This document shows positions 1-5,972 of a DNA stretch of 6,643 nt, piece after piece (position 1 is the stretch's first letter; every line of letters starts with the position of its first letter). Under the pieces are notes generated by a model. That model did not search any database, was not told the DNA's origin, and worked only from the letters and a program-made list of their open reading frames with translations. Where the stretch lies: NCBI GenBank assembly GCA_031278755.1, contig JAITJV010000306.1, positions 1 through 6,643 of the forward strand, written 5' to 3'. The DNA is from Treponema sp. Its GTDB lineage: Bacteria; Spirochaetota; Spirochaetia; Treponematales; Breznakiellaceae. The position numbers and the translations under genes are program-made.

Positions 1-479
1 TCCGCAAAAAAATCATCGCGCGAAAGCAGAACGGCGGGCTTTTCATTCAACAGAAAAAACGAGACCGCCGTATAATCATTCCAGTACGGGGCTTCAACAC
101 GGTGGAGCGCGGTAAGTTCCGGAACACGCGCTCCGGCCGCGCCGTATGTTCCGGCCAAAAGAAAGCCGCCGCGGTTTACCGCCATGACAAGGCCGCCCGC
201 TTTACCGGGCAGCATGCCCGTGATATGCCGCGCCGTAGTCCAGGGGACAAAGGGGGCAAGCGAAGCGTTCCCCGGAGCGTCTATGACGCGGGGGCCTTCC
301 GGGGAAAGCTCAAACCACAGGGGGTTTTCGCCTGTTTCAAGAAGGGCAAAGGGAGGAAGCCCGGCTTCGGGGCCGGGAGCAAAAACGGCTTCTGTTTTTT
401 GCGGTTTGCATGAAACAACAAAAACGAACAACATAAACAGGCTGAACAGCGCCGGCAAAAGACAGGCCCTTTTTTTCAT
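1..479 (-). CDS. Partial lipoprotein of unknown function (C-terminus beyond window)
   Basis: This gene starts at the ATG at 479 and stays open to the window edge, giving 159 residues with no stop, so the C-terminal part is missing. A strong ribosome site, GGGGAG, lies just upstream at 488-483. The protein begins MKKR, then a hydrophobic stretch to about residue 22 and a lipobox VVSC with Cys24, so it should be a lipid-anchored envelope protein. The mature part is rich in Pro, Gly and aromatic residues (LLETGENPLWFEL near residues 47-59, then FVPWTTARH, then VEAPYWNDYTAVSFFLL). Its alternating short hydrophobic runs suggest beta structure, possibly propeller-like, but I recognise no family. 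It follows the 564-1319 gene by 84 nt on the same strand and is probably co-transcribed with it. Confidence is high that the gene is real and low on its role. Confidence 0.85.
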   Translation of the reverse strand, partial: MKKRACLLPALFSLFMLFVFVVSCKPQKTEAVFAPGPEAGLPPFALLETGENPLWFELSPEGPRVIDAPGNASLAPFVPWTTARHITGMLPGKAGGLVMAVNRGGFLLAGTYGAAGARVPELTALHRVEAPYWNDYTAVSFFLLNEKPAVLLSRDDFFA

Positions 480-523
480 ATACTCCCCGTATCATAATCG
501 GCAGGAGCCGTCCGAAAAGTTTG

Positions 524-547
524 AAAAACCTGTCCAAAAACCTGTCC
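524..547. repeat. Tandem duplication of a 12-bp unit in the intergenic spacer
   Basis: The 12-mer AAAAACCTGTCC occurs twice back to back, at 524-535 and 536-547 (plus-strand reading). On the transcribed minus strand this becomes GGACAGGTTTTT twice. The upstream-most copy partly enters the hairpin at 544-561, so the duplication puts two T-runs after the stem. Confidence 0.8.
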
Positions 548-561
548 GGGCGGCCCCGGAC
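536..561 (-). terminator. Candidate attenuator or weak terminator between the two lipoprotein genes
   Basis: On the minus strand the sequence 561-544 forms a perfect 7-bp stem (GTCCGGG pairing with CCCGGAC) with a 4-nt loop. AGG and then TTTTT follow at 540-536, with a second T-run a further 7 nt on. The stem begins two bases after the stop codon of the 564-1319 gene. The 3-nt gap before the T-run makes it a weaker than ideal intrinsic terminator, so partial termination that lowers expression of the downstream lipoprotein is the likelier role. Confidence 0.4.
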
Positions 562-563
562 GC

Positions 564-1319
564 TCATTCCTCCAGCAGCATCCACCCTTCCGTACTGCAC
601 CTGAGCGCCGCGGAGGCCGAATACCAGGTGTCAGGCTCCTTCCGCACGGGGAAAATTCCGTCTTCAACCGGAGCGGCAAAGGGGGAAGTTCCCGCCCAGG
701 GGCCGGGATCAACAGGAACGGAAAGGTCCGTCCTCGCCTCGGATTTTATGCGCCTGCGGTCAAAGCCCGACTGAACTGTTTTTTGCGCTATGCTTTTCCA
801 GCCGGCAAGCCAGGGATTTCCCGCCACATCCGCGGGGAGGCCGCCGTTTGTAAAAAGTTCCCGGAAACGGGGCCAGGCGAAGTACTGCGGCCTTCTCTTT
901 CCGCCGGCTTCCGCCCCGGCTTCCGAATACGCGCCGGCCAATTCCCAATAAAACGAGGCGTCTACCCCGCCCTGCCAGCTAAGGCGGAGGGTGTTTCCCA
1001 AAACGTCGAAGGGAAAGATTCCCCCCGCGGGCTTGAGAACCCCCGGCCGTATCCCCCGGCCGGGAACAAAGGGAAAAGCCAGGACCGGACTGGGCCATTC
1101 GGGGATGAGGGTGATTTCCATTCTTTCGTTCCCGGTTATTTCCCGGACTTCCCTTCTTCCCCCGGGACCTATCCATTCAAGCCGCCATCTCGGGACGCCG
1201 AATAATTCCTTCCAGAGCGGAGGAAATTCGGGTAATACGGGTACGCAGGGCATTTCCGAACACGCCGGCCTGCACCCGCACAGGCACAGGAGCGCCGTCA
1301 GCAAAAGCAGGTATTTCAT
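564..1319 (-). CDS. Lipoprotein of unknown function, 251 residues
   Basis: I chose the ATG at 1319 because it gives a textbook lipoprotein signal: MKYLLLL, a short hydrophobic stretch, and the lipobox LCGC with Cys16. An in-frame TTG at 1337 would add six residues before it. The mature protein is 235 residues, rich in Trp, Pro, Gly and Phe. Notable segments are VPRWRLEWIGPGGRREV, EWPSPVLAFPFVPG, AGGIFPFDVLGNTLRLSW and GVDASFYWELAGAY. Several of these are strand-turn-strand patterns typical of a secreted beta-rich domain. I recognise no enzyme motif or named family. It is the first gene of a minus-strand pair with the partial lipoprotein at 1-479, which suggests the two products work at the same envelope site. 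No Shine-Dalgarno is visible before either possible start, unlike most other genes here. The gene is clearly real from its signal peptide and length; the function is unknown. Confidence 0.85.
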   Translation of the reverse strand: MKYLLLLTALLCLCGCRPACSEMPCVPVLPEFPPLWKELFGVPRWRLEWIGPGGRREVREITGNERMEITLIPEWPSPVLAFPFVPGRGIRPGVLKPAGGIFPFDVLGNTLRLSWQGGVDASFYWELAGAYSEAGAEAGGKRRPQYFAWPRFRELFTNGGLPADVAGNPWLAGWKSIAQKTVQSGFDRRRIKSEARTDLSVPVDPGPWAGTSPFAAPVEDGIFPVRKEPDTWYSASAALRCSTEGWMLLEE

Positions 1320-1415
1320 GTCTGTTACAGGGCGCAAAAGGACTGTTTTGCTTCAACGTAAAACGGGTTTTTTCCGGCATTGCGTAATACTTTCATTTAT
1401 TGCATACTAAAACCA
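1320..1415. promoter_or_regulatory. Divergent promoter region
   Basis: These 96 bases separate two divergently transcribed genes, so promoters for both must lie here or just inside the coding ends. The part nearest the plus-strand gene (1381-1415) is AT-rich. I see no clear operator palindrome. Neither gene has a purine-rich ribosome site upstream of its chosen start. Confidence 0.6.
1380..1408 (+). promoter_or_regulatory. Possible promoter for the plus-strand operon
   Basis: TTGCGT at 1380-1385 and CATACT at 1403-1408 are separated by 17 nt and match the sigma-70 consensus at 3/6 and 4/6 positions. Transcription would begin about 7 nt later, almost at the ATG at 1416, giving a leaderless or nearly leaderless message. 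That would fit the missing ribosome site. The match is weak and could be chance. Confidence 0.25.
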
Positions 1416-2807
1416 ATGGCTGATGCAAAAGACTATATTCAAAGCCTCACCGAAGCCCTTCACGCCCGGGCGGACTGGCTTGAAAAATCGGAATTACCCA
1501 AGCTAAAGGATGAATTAAGAAACTATCAGTCTTCATTTTCTTCGCTGTACACCATTTATCTTAAAAAGGGCCTTATAAACGAAGATCCCTACAAACAGGA
1601 AACAAAGATAGGGGAACTTGAAATACCGGACGCGAGCGCCTTTTCCGACGGCGAACGCTTGGATCAGCTCAGCATGAGGCTTTCCAATTACGACAATCAA
1701 CTGGACTTTTTGGTCAACTTCTACCAGTTCGGCGTTGAATTTCTTAATCTGGACAGGATCAAACGCATATTCGGCCTGGTGCGCTATGTGGATTGGGTTC
1801 ACCTTGTCCCGGATTCCCAGTCTTCCATGACCAGGGCGGTAGCGGAAATCACCATTCAGGCCAAAGTCGGCATAGACCAGATTGCCCTGAGCGTTATAGG
1901 CGAATCGCTGACCAAACTTTCCAGATCCACCGGGGCCGTGCTCGCCTGCCTTAAGGATCTGGCTGATTATCACAAGGAAACCTTCAAGCTGGAATTAAGG
2001 ACAACGGTAACTTCGCGCCTGAATCAGCAGGAAGCCCAGACGGCCCTTATCAGGAAAAAATACGCGGCGGCGGCTCCGGGCAGGCCTTTCTATCCCGACC
2101 TTGCCGAAGAAGTCATAAAAGAAGATTTTTCGGAAAATGGGCCTGCGCTGAAAGAAAAAATCCTTAAATCCTTTAAAATTCCCGAAAAAGAAACAAAAAC
2201 CGTAAAAAAACCGGTTTCCTACAAGAATATTCTTATGGAAGGGGCCGTGGTCATGGGATCCATGTCCGCCGTATTGTCGGAATGCGGGATAAAACTTGAT
2301 GAAAATAAAAACCTCCTTGCCAACCGGAAAATGGGATTTTGGAAAAAGTTCCGGCATCTTATGCAGCAGATGATGAACAAGGAGCCGGATGAGACCGTCT
2401 ACGATCTGGAATACATGGATCCTACACGGGGAACACCGGTCAGGGAAAAGCTCAACTACCATCATTTCCGCGGCGATATGGACAAAAAAACCCGCGTCCT
2501 CGCGGGCCTTACCGTACACGGCCCCGCCTATAACCGGCTTGAAGCCATGGAGGAAGAACAGATCATCGCCTGGCTTGAAAAGAACATCAGAGAAATTCAG
2601 AACGTCCACAAAACCCTTTCCGCGCTGGATGAATATTTCAAGGCGGAAGCTACCCGGGAGGAACGGGACCGGATAAAGGGAATTAAACCCGAACTTTCAA
2701 CCCTCAAAAACGCCATCCTCAGGGCAAACCAGATGCGCCATGAATACAGCGCCCAGAAGGAAGAAGAAGAACAGATGAAGCGGCTGGGCATTAAAACCGA
2801 TATTTGA
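1416..2807 (+). CDS. Conserved-looking helical cytoplasmic protein of unknown function, 463 residues
   Basis: The start is placed at ATG 1416 (MADAKDYIQ). An upstream in-frame TTG at 1380 would add twelve residues with no better ribosome site. There is no signal peptide and no transmembrane segment, so the protein should be cytoplasmic. It is strongly charged and mostly alpha-helical: a Glu/Lys-rich N-terminal helix region, a middle part with a hydrophobic segment around 170-185, a Lys/Glu-rich linker near 250-265, a basic segment (MGFWKKFRHLMQQMM) near 308-322, and a C-terminal coiled-coil-like stretch from about 375 to the end (EEEQIIAWLEKNI, then AQKEEEEQMKRL). I recognise no catalytic or nucleotide-binding motif. 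It resembles the long hypothetical proteins of treponemes, which is an impression and not a match. It is followed after 11 nt by the OppA-like gene, so the two are surely co-transcribed. A scaffold or cytoplasmic partner role is possible but unsupported. Confidence 0.85.
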   Translation: MADAKDYIQSLTEALHARADWLEKSELPKLKDELRNYQSSFSSLYTIYLKKGLINEDPYKQETKIGELEIPDASAFSDGERLDQLSMRLSNYDNQLDFLVNFYQFGVEFLNLDRIKRIFGLVRYVDWVHLVPDSQSSMTRAVAEITIQAKVGIDQIALSVIGESLTKLSRSTGAVLACLKDLADYHKETFKLELRTTVTSRLNQQEAQTALIRKKYAAAAPGRPFYPDLAEEVIKEDFSENGPALKEKILKSFKIPEKETKTVKKPVSYKNILMEGAVVMGSMSAVLSECGIKLDENKNLLANRKMGFWKKFRHLMQQMMNKEPDETVYDLEYMDPTRGTPVREKLNYHHFRGDMDKKTRVLAGLTVHGPAYNRLEAMEEEQIIAWLEKNIREIQNVHKTLSALDEYFKAEATREERDRIKGIKPELSTLKNAILRANQMRHEYSAQKEEEEQMKRLGIKTDI

Positions 2808-2808
2808 C

Positions 2809-2812
2809 GGAG
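2809..2812 (+). promoter_or_regulatory. Ribosome binding site that fixes the GTG start of the oppA-like gene
   Basis: GGAG at 2809-2812 lies 6 nt before GTG at 2819. The in-frame TTG at 2804 overlaps the stop of the preceding gene and has no such site, so GTG is preferred. It also puts MKRT directly at the front of the signal peptide. Confidence 0.75.
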
Positions 2813-2818
2813 CATAAA

Positions 2819-4654
2819 GTGAAAAGAACATTAACTGCGCCTTTCGCGGCGGTTTCCGCGCCTTTCACGGTAATTTCCCGTATTTGCATGCCGGTCCTCC
2901 TGTGCGCCCTTGTGTTTTTTTCATGCAAAACCCCGGAACAGAATACCCGGCAGGACAGCCCGGGCGATATACAGGCTGAAGAAATCCCCGAAGCGGTTGC
3001 GGATTCCGGTGAAGAGCCGGCCGGCGAAGAGCAGGCCGGTGAAGAGCCGGGTTTTGCCGAAACCAGGCCCGCTGCGGAGGTACGGGATGAGCTTGTCGTC
3101 ACCTTCTCCAAAACCGAACTGGAACTGGATTTCCGTAAAGCCTATATGGCGGCCGAAGCGCAGATTTTTACCGCCATATACGAAGGCCTTTTTTCCTATC
3201 ACCCCATGACCATGGAGCCTGTACGCGCGGCGGCGGAAAACTGGGAACTCTCCGGGGATAAAAAACAGTGGACCTTTTCCATCAGGCAGAACGCCCGGTA
3301 CTGGACCGGTGAAACGGTAAAGGCGGAAGATTTCCGCAATGCGTGGATTTCCCTTCTGGATCCCGGGAAAGAATCCCCCTATTCAAGCCTCTTTGATATT
3401 ATAGAAGGGGCCAGGGACTACCGCATGGGGATCACGGCCGATCCTTCGCATATAGGCGTAGAAGCAAAGGATGAAAAAACCCTCATCGTAAGGCTCAATT
3501 CGCCGGCGGCTTTTTTTCCGTCAATGCTGTGCCACCATTCGTTCAGCCCCCTTCATCCTTCCATGAGGGACACGGAAGACTGGTCCGCTGTTCCGCCTCT
3601 CGCAAACGGCCCCTTTTTTATCGTTGAACACAGTGAGGAAAAAATCGTCTTCCGAAAAAACGCGCTTTACTGGGACGCCCCGCGCGTTCCGCTTAACCAG
3701 ATAACCATACGGTTTACCGGGGACGGCGATGAAGCGTCCGGGCTGTGGAATTCCGGCGAAGCCCGGTGGATATCCGGAGAAGTAAGCCTTGACTCCCTGA
3801 CCGACCGGAGCGGCATCATAGTGAACCCCATGTTCGCCACGCACTACTACTTCTTCCGTTCGGCGGAAGAGCCCTGGAACGATTACCGTGTACGGAAGGC
3901 GCTGTCCCTTGCGCTGCCCTGGGAAAAGATCCGCGAAGGACTCTTGCTGCCCGCGAAAACGCTGGTCTACCCCATACTGGGGTACCCCGAACTTGAAGGA
4001 ATAAACATTACCGATAATGAAGAAGCCGGACGGCTTCTTTCCGAGGCGGGATACGAGGGCGGAAAAGGCCTTCCCGAACTGGTCCTGCGGCTTACCCCGT
4101 CGGAAGACTCCGCCCGTATCGGGGGCCTCATGATCGCCGCCTGGAAAGAACTTGGCGTCCCTGTCAGGGTGGAAGTCGTCCCCTATGAACGGTATTTCAG
4201 ATCCATGAGGGACTCGGGTTACACCGTAGGATCTTCAACATGGATAGGGGATTTCGCCGATCCTTACACCTTTCTCCAGATGTGGCGCCGGGATTCAAAC
4301 CTCAACGACGCCCGTTACAGCGACGCCGACTATGAAACCCTGCTTGACAGATCCATGAATGAAGAAGGGGAAGAACGCCTTGCCACCCTGGCGGAAGCGG
4401 AAAAACTGCTCCTTGAAAGGGGCGAAGTGCTGCCCATTTCCTACACCCCGGCGCTTAATATTATCAATACAAGTGAAATCGGCGGCTGGTTCCCCAACGC
4501 CCTGGACATACACCCTTTCAAATACCTGAGCTTCAAGGCTTTCCGCCCGCTCCCGGGAGTGGCGATGGCGCCCGCAAAAAAACCGGGGCCGGGCGCCGTT
4601 CGGACTGACGCCCCGCGTTCTTTCCGCCGGCTGCATCCCCCGGCCCCGCGCTGA
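2819..4654 (+). CDS. OppA-family oligopeptide ABC transporter substrate-binding lipoprotein (SBP_bac_5)
   Basis: This 611-residue protein captures peptides outside the inner membrane and should pass them to an ABC permease. The signal peptide is unusually long, with lipobox FFSC at Cys36. An acidic Glu/Pro/Ala linker follows (about 37-90). The binding domain, about 92-573, shows family hallmarks: RAAAENWELSGD, WTFSIRQNARYW at 151-162 followed by AEDF, DPGKESPYSSL near 181-191, NGPF at 263-266, the second-lobe start NDYRVRKALSLAL, and WIGDFADPYTFL at 475-486. The acidic residue in that last motif matches the region where E. coli OppA binds the peptide amino terminus. A Pro/Arg/Lys-rich tail of 38 residues (574-611) follows the usual end and is unusual for the family. 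No permease or ATPase gene lies nearby, so this is an orphan binding protein, co-transcribed with the helical protein before it. A role in peptide sensing is an alternative to uptake. Confidence 0.93.
   Translation: MKRTLTAPFAAVSAPFTVISRICMPVLLCALVFFSCKTPEQNTRQDSPGDIQAEEIPEAVADSGEEPAGEEQAGEEPGFAETRPAAEVRDELVVTFSKTELELDFRKAYMAAEAQIFTAIYEGLFSYHPMTMEPVRAAAENWELSGDKKQWTFSIRQNARYWTGETVKAEDFRNAWISLLDPGKESPYSSLFDIIEGARDYRMGITADPSHIGVEAKDEKTLIVRLNSPAAFFPSMLCHHSFSPLHPSMRDTEDWSAVPPLANGPFFIVEHSEEKIVFRKNALYWDAPRVPLNQITIRFTGDGDEASGLWNSGEARWISGEVSLDSLTDRSGIIVNPMFATHYYFFRSAEEPWNDYRVRKALSLALPWEKIREGLLLPAKTLVYPILGYPELEGINITDNEEAGRLLSEAGYEGGKGLPELVLRLTPSEDSARIGGLMIAAWKELGVPVRVEVVPYERYFRSMRDSGYTVGSSTWIGDFADPYTFLQMWRRDSNLNDARYSDADYETLLDRSMNEEGEERLATLAEAEKLLLERGEVLPISYTPALNIINTSEIGGWFPNALDIHPFKYLSFKAFRPLPGVAMAPAKKPGPGAVRTDAPRSFRRLHPPAPR
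3008..3052 (+). repeat. Three in-frame copies of a 15-bp unit in the OppA-like linker
   Basis: Units at 3008-3022, 3023-3037 and 3038-3052 encode GEEPA, GEEQA and GEEPG (residues 64-78). They differ at only a few bases, mostly near the unit ends, consistent with recent slippage or duplication. The units lie between the lipid anchor and the binding domain, so copy number would change tether length and charge but not the fold. Confidence 0.85.
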
Positions 4655-4684
4655 AAACAATGGAGAAACAGCCCCGCCGGGGGA
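4636..4684. terminator. GC-rich inverted repeat across the convergent gene ends
   Basis: TCCCCCGGC at 4636-4644 pairs perfectly with GCCGGGGGA at 4676-4684. Inside it GCTG (4650-4653) pairs with CAGC (4669-4672). The 16-nt AG-rich loop starts right at the oppA-like stop codon (4652-4654). Neither strand has a clear T-run after the stem, so this is not a standard intrinsic terminator. A smaller hairpin, CCCC-GCC-GGGG at 4672-4682, competes with it. It may stop or protect the 3' ends of both converging transcripts. Confidence 0.4.
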
Positions 4685-4701
4685 CCGCCCGGACCGCCGG
4701 C

Positions 4702-5202
4702 TCATTCTCTGATTTTCGCCAGAAACTGATCTTTGTACCCAACGAATTCCTTTGGCGGCCCGCAGACAAACGCGCCCTTGTCAAGGACGACGGACAGGAC
4801 AAGGGATTCGGCATTTAAAGCGTCCTTAAGATCGTCGATGGAAACAGCGGAAGTAATACGCCGCTCATTTTTTTCCGGCCTGCTTACAAGGACGCGCACG
4901 TCGTGAAGCGGGTATATTTTCCCATCACCCTCAAATGAAACAGCGGTAATCTGTTCGGGCATTTTGGTTTTACCGAAAAAAGAAATGTTGCATACCGCCG
5001 GTCTGCCGGCTTCGGTTACATAGGTAATATCAAGGCGGGAAATTATATCATTCTGTTTTGATTTCCAGTCGGTGGCGGGGATGTAATACAGGTTTGCGGT
5101 ATCGGAAACAGCCATCGTCCAAATTTCCGAATCGGCGGGGGCGGTCGCACAGCCTGAAAACAGGCACAACAACGCTAATACCATACCTGTTCTGGTTTTC
5201 AT
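4702..5202 (-). CDS. Small lipoprotein of unknown function, 166 residues
   Basis: The ATG at 5202 is preceded by AGGA at 5213-5210 with a 7-nt gap, a good ribosome site. The protein has a lipoprotein signal (MKTRTGMVLALLCLF) with lipobox FSGC at Cys18. The mature 148 residues alternate hydrophobic and polar positions (SRLDITYVTE, AVCNISFFGK, ITAVSFEGD, DVRVLVSRPE, SLVLSVVLDKG), suggesting a single beta-sandwich domain. Two further cysteines (in AVCNI and VCGPP) could form a disulfide if exported. I recognise no named family. The start codon overlaps, as ATGA, the stop of the open reading frame that runs through the repeat spacer at 5199-5342. No promoter is evident in the 186 nt upstream, so it may be expressed as the last gene of the TRL operon by read-through. 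It ends 47 nt from the convergent oppA-like gene. Confidence 0.85.
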   Translation of the reverse strand: MKTRTGMVLALLCLFSGCATAPADSEIWTMAVSDTANLYYIPATDWKSKQNDIISRLDITYVTEAGRPAVCNISFFGKTKMPEQITAVSFEGDGKIYPLHDVRVLVSRPEKNERRITSAVSIDDLKDALNAESLVLSVVLDKGAFVCGPPKEFVGYKDQFLAKIRE

Positions 5203-5342
5203 ATCTGTTTCCTGTATGCGGCGGGGCGGTTGATTCGCGGCGGGGGTTTCACACCGTGCGGCCCCGCCGAGGGGCAGTTGATTCGTGTTAAGGATTTCAT
5301 ACCCTGCCGCAAACTGTGTTTACACGCCCTGCCGCGCGGCAT
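5199..5342 (-). other. Open reading frame through the repeat spacer (47 codons), coding status doubtful
   Basis: From the ATG at 5342 a frame of 47 codons runs to a TGA at 5201-5199 that overlaps the ATG of the following lipoprotein gene as ATGA. The product would be very basic: MPRGRACKHSLRQ, GMKSLTRIN, CPSAGPH, GVKPPPRIN, RPAAYRKQI. The same frame is open further upstream, with another GVKPVPRIN before the ATG, back to a TAA at 5402-5400 inside the last TRL gene. No ribosome site precedes the ATG. The openness may follow simply from module lengths that are multiples of three. I record it because of the exact overlap and because such frames are easily missed by size. Confidence 0.2.
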
Positions 5343-5369
5343 GTTGATTCGCGGGACGGGTTTAACGCC
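5202..5369 (-). repeat. Modular repeat spacer between the TRL genes and the next lipoprotein gene
   Basis: Read on the minus strand, the spacer tiles without gaps: module A at 5369-5343, C at 5342-5304, A at 5303-5277, B at 5276-5256, A at 5255-5229, then a non-repeated 27-nt tail. The three A copies are each 27 bp, share GG(C/T) at the start, AAA at bases 7-9 and an invariant CGAATCAAC at the end, and vary mainly in the middle. B contains a GCCCC-TCGGC-GGGGC hairpin. The last A plus B carries an 8-bp inverted repeat (5238-5245 with 5262-5269). C holds a 12-bp palindrome at 5330-5341. The array lies within one possible transcript and could act on the RNA as a spacer, processing or stability element. 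It does not look like a CRISPR array: units are too short and variable. Confidence 0.7.
5299..5349 (-). repeat. 51-bp direct repeat, copy 1 (module C plus flanks)
   Basis: This segment matches 6368-6418 in the same orientation and at the same length, with seven mismatches by my count (44/51) and no gap. In this copy the outer stem seen in the other copy is broken by substitutions, although the right-hand palindrome TGCCGC-GCGGCA is intact. The two copies bracket the three TRL genes. Confidence 0.75.
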
Positions 5370-5378
5370 CGCCCCGCG
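5350..5378 (-). terminator. Hairpin just downstream of the last TRL gene
   Basis: CGCGGGaCGGG (5350-5360) pairs with CCCGcCCCGCG (5368-5378): ten pairs and one mismatch round a 7-nt loop. It begins ten bases after the TGA of the 5389-5649 gene. On the minus strand it is followed by AATCAAC and not a T-run, so it is more likely an mRNA 3'-end stabiliser or partial terminator than a full stop. It overlaps the first A module. Confidence 0.4.
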
Positions 5379-5388
5379 ACGGGAAAGA

Positions 5389-5649
5389 TCATTCCCCGCT
5401 TACAATGTATACTCGTGTATATACCTTGCCGTCAAAGACTGTTTTTATGTCAACGGTGGCAATTTTTGTAATGCCCGCTTTTTGAGCGGCCTCCTGTATT
5501 CCTGTAGGAGTCATTGGGCCTTCTCCTACTTTGGTCCCGACGGGATTGTCGGTGGCGGCCTGCGGTTCATATTGAGTATAGGGAGCCGACGAGCAGCCTG
5601 CAAAAACCATGGCGATAATTAATGCCAATAACAATACCAGCTTTTTCAT
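5389..5649 (-). CDS. TRL-like family lipoprotein (third gene of the cluster), 86 residues
   Basis: ATG 5649 follows a near-perfect Shine-Dalgarno AAGGAGGA at 5662-5655, which rules out the longer frame starting at 5691. The signal MKKLVLLLALIIAMV ends in lipobox FAGC at Cys19. The mature part carries the TRL-like core: DNPVGTKVGEG (34-44), then GIQEAAQKAGITKIATVD (50-67), then a short strand pair ending VYIVSGE at 80-86. The TRL-like family was named for a tRNA-associated locus and consists of small lipoproteins or secreted proteins of unknown function; no biochemical role can be assigned. Sixteen nt separate it from the preceding TRL gene, and it shares that gene's core and C-terminus. Downstream comes a hairpin and the modular repeat spacer. 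Confidence 0.9.
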   Translation of the reverse strand: MKKLVLLLALIIAMVFAGCSSAPYTQYEPQAATDNPVGTKVGEGPMTPTGIQEAAQKAGITKIATVDIKTVFDGKVYTRVYIVSGE

Positions 5650-5665
5650 ATAAATCCTCCTTGTC

Positions 5666-5962
5666 CTATTCGCCGGTGACGATGATTTCAAACTTTTGGC
5701 TTGTTACCGTCGTCTGGCCTGTATACCAGTTGTGGAAATAAGTTTCGGTAAGCTGTTTTGAAACCGTGCTTATTCTGGTGATGCCGGCGTTCCTGGCCGC
5801 CGCGAGTACGCCGCCCTGCATCTGGTTGATTTGGCCGACTTTTGTGCCTACCGGATTTTCGGTAACGGCTATGGTTTGGTAACGAACCGATGTAGATGTA
5901 CAACCCGCAAAAAAAACAATTGCACATACCAATACTGTCAGGAAAAACAGACTCTTCTTCAT
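5666..5962 (-). CDS. TRL-like family lipoprotein (second gene of the cluster), 98 residues
   Basis: ATG 5962 is chosen because GGGAGGAG lies at 5973-5966, overlapping the last base of the upstream gene's TAG stop; this arrangement suggests translational coupling. The signal MKKSLFFLTVLVCAIV ends in lipobox FAGC at Cys21. The TRL core follows: ENPVGTKVGQ (35-44), GGVLAAARNAGITRISTV (50-67) and the C-terminal FEIIVTGE (91-98). It differs from its two neighbours by a longer segment between core and C-terminus (about 68-90, with HNWYTGQTTV), rich in Thr and aromatic residues, and by Ser65 and Ser68 where both neighbours have Ala and Asp. It is therefore the most diverged of the three paralogues. 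Function unknown; location is expected to be the envelope. Confidence 0.9.
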   Translation of the reverse strand: MKKSLFFLTVLVCAIVFFAGCTSTSVRYQTIAVTENPVGTKVGQINQMQGGVLAAARNAGITRISTVSKQLTETYFHNWYTGQTTVTSQKFEIIVTGE

Positions 5963-5972
5963 ATACTCCTCC

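Noticed and set aside
102..1205. Several plus-strand open frames opposite the two minus-strand lipoprotein genes (for example 184-774 and 783-1205)
   Set aside because: They are low-complexity Pro/Arg/Gly/Ser-rich products without signal or family motifs, and the opposite strand has genes with signal peptides and a ribosome site. They reflect GC-rich antisense reading.
1533..2609. Long minus-strand frames (1533-1973, 1995-2609) opposite the helical protein gene
   Set aside because: The products are rich in Phe, Gly and Arg as expected for the antisense of Glu/Lys/Leu codons, and have no sensible start context.
4533..4814. Minus-strand frame spanning the convergent junction
   Set aside because: It overlaps two well-supported genes, has an Arg/Pro-rich composition and no ribosome site.
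5202..5369. CRISPR array
   Set aside because: The repeated units differ from each other, abut other repeated modules with no unique spacers, and no cas gene is present.
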